A stretch of 64,000 bases of DNA from Mesorhizobium sp. CA14 (GTDB lineage: Bacteria > Pseudomonadota > Alphaproteobacteria > Rhizobiales > Rhizobiaceae), in contig NZ_JAIUHR010000004.1 of NCBI RefSeq assembly GCF_020165195.1, forward strand, positions 124,001 through 188,000, read 5' to 3'. Made by a program: the position numbers and the translations under genes. Positions within the stretch are counted from its first letter, which is position 1; every line of letters starts with the position of its first letter. The notes beneath the pieces were generated by a model that saw nothing but the letters and a program-made list of their open reading frames with translations, was not told the DNA's origin and did not search any database. Below, piece after piece: positions 60,934 to 64,000 of this stretch.

Positions 60934-61545
60934 TCAGGCGTTGGCGCCGGCCATCGTCGTCCACGCCGCCATAGCGCCGGCAACGGTCGCCATAAGGGCG
61001 GCATGGGTTGCGCCGTCTCGCGCCTGGATGGACATGCCATGCTGTACAGTAGCGAAGAAGGTGGCTGCGGCTTGGCAGTCGAAGTCGGCAGGCAGCTCGC
61101 CTTCAGCCACGGCCCGTCCCAGACGTCTTTCAAGCGCCGTCTGATTTTCGGCACGGCGGCGGCGCAGATCCTGGCAGATCAGCCCTTGCGTCGAATCCTG
61201 ATGCAAGGCTCCGAGCGCGATGAGGCAACCCTGCGGCCGGTCGGTCTGCGCGTAGGCCCGGGCGGTCTGGGTTAAGAAGCCTTCGATCGCAAGCCGCGCG
61301 GTCGGAGCTTCTTCCAGCGTCGACCAGATGTCGGTGCCTTCGCTGCGCGTGTAGAGGTCAGTCGCCTTAAGAAAGAGCGCTTCCTTGCTGCCGAAGGCGG
61401 CATAGAGGCTGGGCGAATTGATGCCCATGGCCGCGGTCAGGTCGCTCAGCGACGCGCCCTCATAGCCCTTCGCCCAGAAAACCTCCATTGCGCGGCGCAA
61501 GGCAGACGCTCGATCAAAGCTTCGCGGGCGGCCTCTTTCCGGCAT
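60934..61545 (-). CDS. TetR/AcrR-family transcriptional regulator
   Basis: A 203-residue repressor: RGRPRSFDRASALRRAMEVF, then GYEGASLSDLTAAMGINSPS and LYAAFGSKEALFLKATDLY (HTH). Ligand domain with TRAYAQTDRPQGCLIALGAL as in the PF16925/YxaF group. ATG 61545. Divergent from the SDR gene, with palindromic operators between; an SDR target is common for this TetR branch. Confidence 0.93.
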   Translation of the reverse strand: MPERGRPRSFDRASALRRAMEVFWAKGYEGASLSDLTAAMGINSPSLYAAFGSKEALFLKATDLYTRSEGTDIWSTLEEAPTARLAIEGFLTQTARAYAQTDRPQGCLIALGALHQDSTQGLICQDLRRRRAENQTALERRLGRAVAEGELPADFDCQAAATFFATVQHGMSIQARDGATHAALMATVAGAMAAWTTMAGANA

Positions 61546-61575
61546 GATGTCCTTCTGTTGGTTCTTTTCTGTGTT

Positions 61576-61636
61576 GATCGATACATAATTCACTTGACGG
61601 CATCCGGCAAGCTTGGCAGGTATTTATGTATCGATC
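61576..61636. promoter_or_regulatory. TetR operator pair and promoter region
   Basis: GATCGATACATAA (61576-61588) and its exact reverse complement TTATGTATCGATC (61624-61636) flank 35 bases that include a TTGAC box (61594). The right arm extends to TGTATCGATCGTTACA, itself a near-perfect palindrome; the left is TGTTGATCGATACA. Two TetR dimers could bind here, between the tetR and SDR starts. Confidence 0.75.
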
Positions 61637-61656
61637 GTTACATTAAGGAGAATCCG

Positions 61657-62403
61657 ATGTCTTCCAACCAGTTGCGCGGCAAGGCCGCATTCGTCACCGG
61701 CGGCAGCCGCGGTATCGGCGCGGCAATCGCGAAAAGACTGGCGCGTGACGGCGCGAATGTCGCCTTGACCTATGTGAATGGCGGGGAGCAGGCGCGCATC
61801 GTGGTCAATGAAATCGAAGCGGCCGGTGGGCGTGCCATCGCCATCAGGGCCGATGGCCGCGATGCCCGCGCGATCGAGAGCGCCGTCGATGAGACGATGG
61901 ATGCATTTGGGCGGCTCGATATCCTGGTCAACAGTGCCGGCATCTGGCGCGCCGCGCCGATCGACACCTTGTCGCTCGCCGATTTCGACGAGAGCATGGA
62001 GGTCAATCTCAGAGCGCCTTTCGTCGCTTCCAAAGCCGCTGCGCGGCATATGGCGGATGGCGGCAGGATCATCTCGATCGGCAGCAATCTGGCCGAGCGC
62101 GTGACGGATCCGGGCCTCAGCGCCTATTCGACCAGCAAGGCGGCGCTGATCGGACTGACGAAGGCCCTGGCGCGCGACCTCGGTCCGCGCGGCATCACCG
62201 CCAACATTGTTCATCCGGGATCCACCGACACCGACATGAATCCCGCCAACGGGCCACATGCGGAGCACCAGCGTCGGAAGATGGCGACGCCGCGCTTCGG
62301 CGAGGCCGAGGAGATCGCGGGAATGGTGGCCTGGTTGGCAGGCCCTGAAGGACGCTTCGTCACGGGGGCATCGTTGACCATAGATGGCGGCGCCAACGCC
62401 TGA
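61657..62403 (+). CDS. Short-chain dehydrogenase/reductase (SDR)
   Basis: A 248-residue classical SDR: cofactor loop FVTGGSRGIGAAIAKRLARD, LVNSAGIWRAAPIDTLSLAD, catalytic Ser in IISIGSNLAE and the Tyr-x3-Lys in LSAYSTSKAALIGLTKALAR; C-terminal VTGASLTIDGGAN. ATG 61657 follows AAGGAGAATCCG. Relatives are FabG-like 3-oxoacyl or xenobiotic reductases. Likely repressed by the divergent TetR. Confidence 0.94.
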   Translation: MSSNQLRGKAAFVTGGSRGIGAAIAKRLARDGANVALTYVNGGEQARIVVNEIEAAGGRAIAIRADGRDARAIESAVDETMDAFGRLDILVNSAGIWRAAPIDTLSLADFDESMEVNLRAPFVASKAAARHMADGGRIISIGSNLAERVTDPGLSAYSTSKAALIGLTKALARDLGPRGITANIVHPGSTDTDMNPANGPHAEHQRRKMATPRFGEAEEIAGMVAWLAGPEGRFVTGASLTIDGGANA

Positions 62404-62623
62404 TTGTTTTTCGACACCTTTGCGAGCGCGTGGGGGCCGGAGCAATCGCCGCTTTGGGTCTCACGATGATGTGAAACCGTTCTGCAACACGGCCCCGAAA
62501 ATTTATGGAAGCTTAACGAAATCAGTATGAATCGGTATAGTCACGTCATACATCCGCCTTGCGGAGGGCGGGACCGTCCAGCGGCGTGGAACGGGAACCG
62601 GTTTCAACCGGTGCGGGTGAAGC

Positions 62624-64000
62624 ATGAAAATCCTCGGGAACAAAAAGGCCGTCCTGCCGATCGCGATCGCGGCGACGCTTGCCCTCGGGCAGCAGTTGGC
62701 AAGCGCGCAAGGGCTGTTCGACATGCTGTTCGGCGGCGGCATCCGGCACAACCCGCAAGGCGAGTTTCCGCCGCCGCCAAAGCCGCGCAAGGTGCGGCCG
62801 GCCGGAGAGGATGGTGGCGGCGTCAGAATCAGCAGCCCAACCTACAACACCTACAGGGCCGACAAGCTTGTGCGGGTCGATTTCAAATCGCTGCTGCCGG
62901 CGCCGCAGCCGACGACCGCGCAGGACGCCGCCTTTGTCCCATCGGTGACGAGCAACAGCTTCCGTGATGCCCTTGCAGGCTTGAGCGATTACGAGCTGTT
63001 TGCCGAGCCGGATATCGCCAAAGCGCTGGTCGCCTATTATTCGGCCAATCCGGATTTCATCTGGGTGAGCGACAATGCCCCCAACAGCCGTGCGCAGGAT
63101 GCGGTGCGCGTCCTGGGCGAGGCGGCGAGTTACGGCCTGACGCCGGCCGACTACTCCGTCGATGTCCCGGCTGCCGCCAGTTCCGCCGCCACACCGGAAG
63201 AACGGACCAAGGAACTGGTCCGCTTCGAGGTGGCGCTGTCGGCGCGCGTGCTGCGCTATGCGCATGATGCCCAGAGCGGCCGCGTCGACCCCAACCGGAT
63301 GACCGGTTACTACGATTTCCCGGCCAAGCCCTTCGATCTGGAAGGCGCGCTGAAGACGCTGGCGCATACTCAGGAGGTCCGCACCTATCTTGAATCGCGG
63401 CATCCGCAGAATGCCGAGTACCAGGCGCTGCGCGTCGAGCTGGAGGCGCTCGAGGCCAGTGAGGAAAACGAGATCGTCGTCGATCCCAAATTGCTGCTCA
63501 AGCCGGGCGAGAGCAGCCCGGAACTGCCAAAGTTGCTGACGCTGATCGCCCGCAGTCTCGATGATGAGATGGGCGGCAGCTACGGCGAGGTGCTCGCCAG
63601 GCTAGGCAAGAGCGAGGTCTACGAACCCGAGCTGGTGCCGGTGATCAAGGCCGTGCAGCAGCGCGCCGGCATGAAGGGCGACGGCGTCATCGGCCCGCGC
63701 ACCGTGACTTCGCTGTCCGGCGCGTCGAAGGCCGACAAGATCGAGAAGGTCAAGGTGGCGCTCGAGGAACTGCGCTGGATGCCGTCGGATCTCGGCAGCC
63801 CGCGCGTCTTCATCAACCAGCCGGCCTTCACCGCCAGCTATATCGACAACGGCGAAGAGAAGCTGAAGACCCGCGCGGTCATCGGCCGGGTCACCAACCA
63901 GACCGCCTTCTTCTACAACCAGATCAAGCAGGTCGACTTCCATCCCTATTGGGGCGTGCCGCAGTCGATCATCGTCAACGAGATGCTGCCAAGGCTGCGC
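62624..64000 (+). CDS. Murein L,D-transpeptidase, YcbB-like (3' end outside window)
   Basis: The frame from ATG 62624 runs off the right edge after 459 codons. A signal peptide (AVLPIAIAATLALGQQLASA) is followed by a long cap-like helical region, a peptidoglycan-binding domain (ELVPVIKAVQQRAGMKGDGV then IGPRTVTSLSG near residue 350) and the start of the YkuD catalytic domain (RVFINQPAFTASYIDNGEEK to DFHPYWGVPQSIIVNEMLP). The catalytic His/Cys are beyond the edge. It forms 3-3 crosslinks in the cell wall. Confidence 0.9.
   Translation, partial: MKILGNKKAVLPIAIAATLALGQQLASAQGLFDMLFGGGIRHNPQGEFPPPPKPRKVRPAGEDGGGVRISSPTYNTYRADKLVRVDFKSLLPAPQPTTAQDAAFVPSVTSNSFRDALAGLSDYELFAEPDIAKALVAYYSANPDFIWVSDNAPNSRAQDAVRVLGEAASYGLTPADYSVDVPAAASSAATPEERTKELVRFEVALSARVLRYAHDAQSGRVDPNRMTGYYDFPAKPFDLEGALKTLAHTQEVRTYLESRHPQNAEYQALRVELEALEASEENEIVVDPKLLLKPGESSPELPKLLTLIARSLDDEMGGSYGEVLARLGKSEVYEPELVPVIKAVQQRAGMKGDGVIGPRTVTSLSGASKADKIEKVKVALEELRWMPSDLGSPRVFINQPAFTASYIDNGEEKLKTRAVIGRVTNQTAFFYNQIKQVDFHPYWGVPQSIIVNEMLPRLR

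Noticed and set aside
1..64000. CRISPR arrays, tRNA or rRNA genes, prophage structural genes
   Set aside because: No regularly spaced repeats, no cloverleaf-like conserved arms and no capsid, tail or terminase motifs were seen.

Overview
The window is GC-rich, densely coded chromosomal DNA of an alphaproteobacterium, most likely a Mesorhizobium-like member of the Phyllobacteriaceae (Hyphomicrobiales). Evidence: rhizobial small families (DUF982, DUF6494, DUF1289), a CsgH-type curli accessory gene, codon use, and two families of palindromic intergenic repeats. No rRNA, tRNA, CRISPR array or replication origin was seen. Names rest on motifs and family resemblance read by eye; no database search was run.

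Region 1 (1-33.2 kb) is a catabolic cluster for an unidentified nitrogenous compound. It has six flavoprotein oxidoreductases: four DAO-fold enzymes, an opine-oxidase-like alpha subunit with a small [2Fe-2S] partner, and a DgcA/trimethylamine-dehydrogenase-like enzyme. It also has a hydantoinase/oxoprolinase pair (hyuA, hyuB), a complete dipeptide/opine-type ABC importer with a fused double ATPase, a class III aminotransferase, two HAD hydrolases, a succinate-semialdehyde dehydrogenase, a second aldehyde dehydrogenase, a tartrate/isopropylmalate-type dehydrogenase, a cupin, a GhrA-like reductase and an ArgE-like deacylase. Two LysR and one Lrp/AsnC regulator are interspersed. The logic is import, opening of a cyclic amide or removal of N-substituents, oxidative deamination or transamination, and aldehyde oxidation towards central metabolism. 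The substrate is not evident. Damage is visible: a truncated livM, a frameshift in the oxidase alpha subunit, and the leftover 3' end of a second lrp gene.

Region 2 (33.2-40.3 kb) is a decayed accessory segment: an IS630-like transposase fragment, an internally deleted glycogen-debranching gene, DUF982 and DUF6494 genes, an apparently intact curli block (two curlin genes around csgH), a MucR fragment, an AT-rich non-coding stretch, a multiply frameshifted TadG gene, an RNase Z-like hydrolase, and a truncated tyrosine integrase lying head-to-head with dusA. dusA is a known integration site, so this looks like the remains of an integrated island.

Region 3 (40.3-64 kb) is mostly housekeeping: dusA, a retropepsin-like protease, cobT, a histidine kinase, a nuclease, a GST, a uracil-DNA glycosylase, an Lrp regulator, repair and acetyltransferase genes, a polar amino-acid ABC importer without an adjacent ATPase gene, molybdenum cofactor genes (mobB, mobA, moaA), a DMT exporter, two small exported proteins, MarR/hydrolase and TetR/SDR divergent pairs with visible operator palindromes, and a peptidoglycan L,D-transpeptidase running off the right edge.
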